Positions 63,710 to 64,000 of a stretch of DNA of 64,000 bases are shown piece after piece (the stretch's first letter is position 1; each line of letters starts with the position of its first letter). The position numbers and the translations under genes were made by a program. This DNA comes from Babylonia areolata. Taxonomy: Eukaryota; Mollusca; Gastropoda; Neogastropoda; Buccinidae. The notes beneath the pieces are model-generated. The model had not been told where the DNA came from. It searched no databases and saw nothing but the letters and a program-made list of their open reading frames with translations. The stretch is from contig NC_134878.1 of assembly GCF_041734735.1 (NCBI RefSeq), forward strand, positions 39,417,713-39,481,712. Direction: 5' to 3'.

Positions 63710-64000
63710 CCTCCCGAAACCTGGAGGGGGTCAGGCTGGTGTTCTCTTGACCCTCTCCCGGGAGGGTCACTACCTTGTCGTGGTCGGAGGCTTAGTGGCC
63801 AGTGACCGAGCGAGCTATGTCGGCAGGGGCATCAGTGCTTCTTGGGGTTTTGCTGCTCTGGTCCCAGGTCTTAATTGACAGCCTACATAGCCATCATAGC
63901 TGTTAGGGCTGAATAAGTGGTGGTTTTTGTACTGATGCCCCTGATAGGGCTTCCCATGCCGAACAGGTCGTGAGTGAGGCCCAAACTAAACGTGACCCAC
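63710..64000 (+). mobile_element. I-like LINE copy, 5' end, runs off the window
   Basis: It starts CCTCCCGAAACCTGGAGG exactly like the full-length copy at 49970 and follows its 5' UTR closely (GGTCACTACCTTGTCGTGGT; TGATGCCCCTGATAGGGCTT) to the window edge. A complete 5' end suggests this may be another full-length insertion. Confidence 0.92.

Noticed and set aside
1-64000. CRISPR array, bacterial operon or prophage
   Set aside because: No spaced direct repeats with unique spacers, no ribosome-binding-site-led operons, and only eukaryotic mobile-element families are present. The viral-type genes belong to a Polinton.

Overview
The window looks like repeat-rich nuclear DNA of a lophotrochozoan, most likely a gastropod mollusc. 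No bacterial-style genes are present. The organism call is an inference from tRNA-type SINEs that I recall from snail genomes (43194-43610, 22026-22140), from the LINE families, and from abundant CA/TA microsatellites. I could not search a database.

Layout. (1) 1-17371 is most of a Polinton/Maverick-type element: protein-primed DNA polymerase B, retroviral-type integrase, packaging ATPase, capsid region, and about ten accessory genes of unknown role. It runs off the left edge. A LINE (8907-12842, LINE-A) is inserted in it with an 8-bp target duplication, and its right end carries tandem repeats. It is treated here as a fossil: broken by the LINE insertion plus an estimated three or so small lesions, and probably young. 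(2) 17375-23085 holds a LINE relic, a G-rich minisatellite, microsatellites and a SINE. (3) 23086-30860 holds pieces of an I-like LINE and a CR1-like LINE, long CA arrays and an unassigned GC-rich block. (4) 30861-40081 is the most interesting host segment. An internally deleted I-like LINE fuses its gag-like ORF1 in frame to the ORF2 tail. A 2.6-kb stretch is present twice (31820-34424 and 35220-37823), separated by a 0.8-kb patch copied from 46.8 kb. The duplicated stretch contains a spliced-gene exon that looks like centromere protein W (CENPW), and a matching terminal exon lies at 40055-40081. (5) 40-50 kb is mostly non-coding, with a snail-type SINE, a truncated LINE, the source of the 0.8-kb patch, and a foldback-like element. 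(6) 49970-55969 is a full-length 6.0-kb I-like LINE with a 12-bp target duplication and several inactivating changes. (7) 56193-64000 is a stack of nested insertions in an old LINE (LINE-D): a long tRNA-headed SINE, another short repeat, a nearly intact RTE-like LINE (LINE-C, one nonsense codon and one frameshift), and the start of another I-like LINE at the right edge.

The only host gene I can support is the CENPW-like gene on the + strand. Its first exon was not found. Nearly everything else codes for mobile-element proteins. Many long open frames in CA/TA repeats and opposite to LINE genes are spurious.
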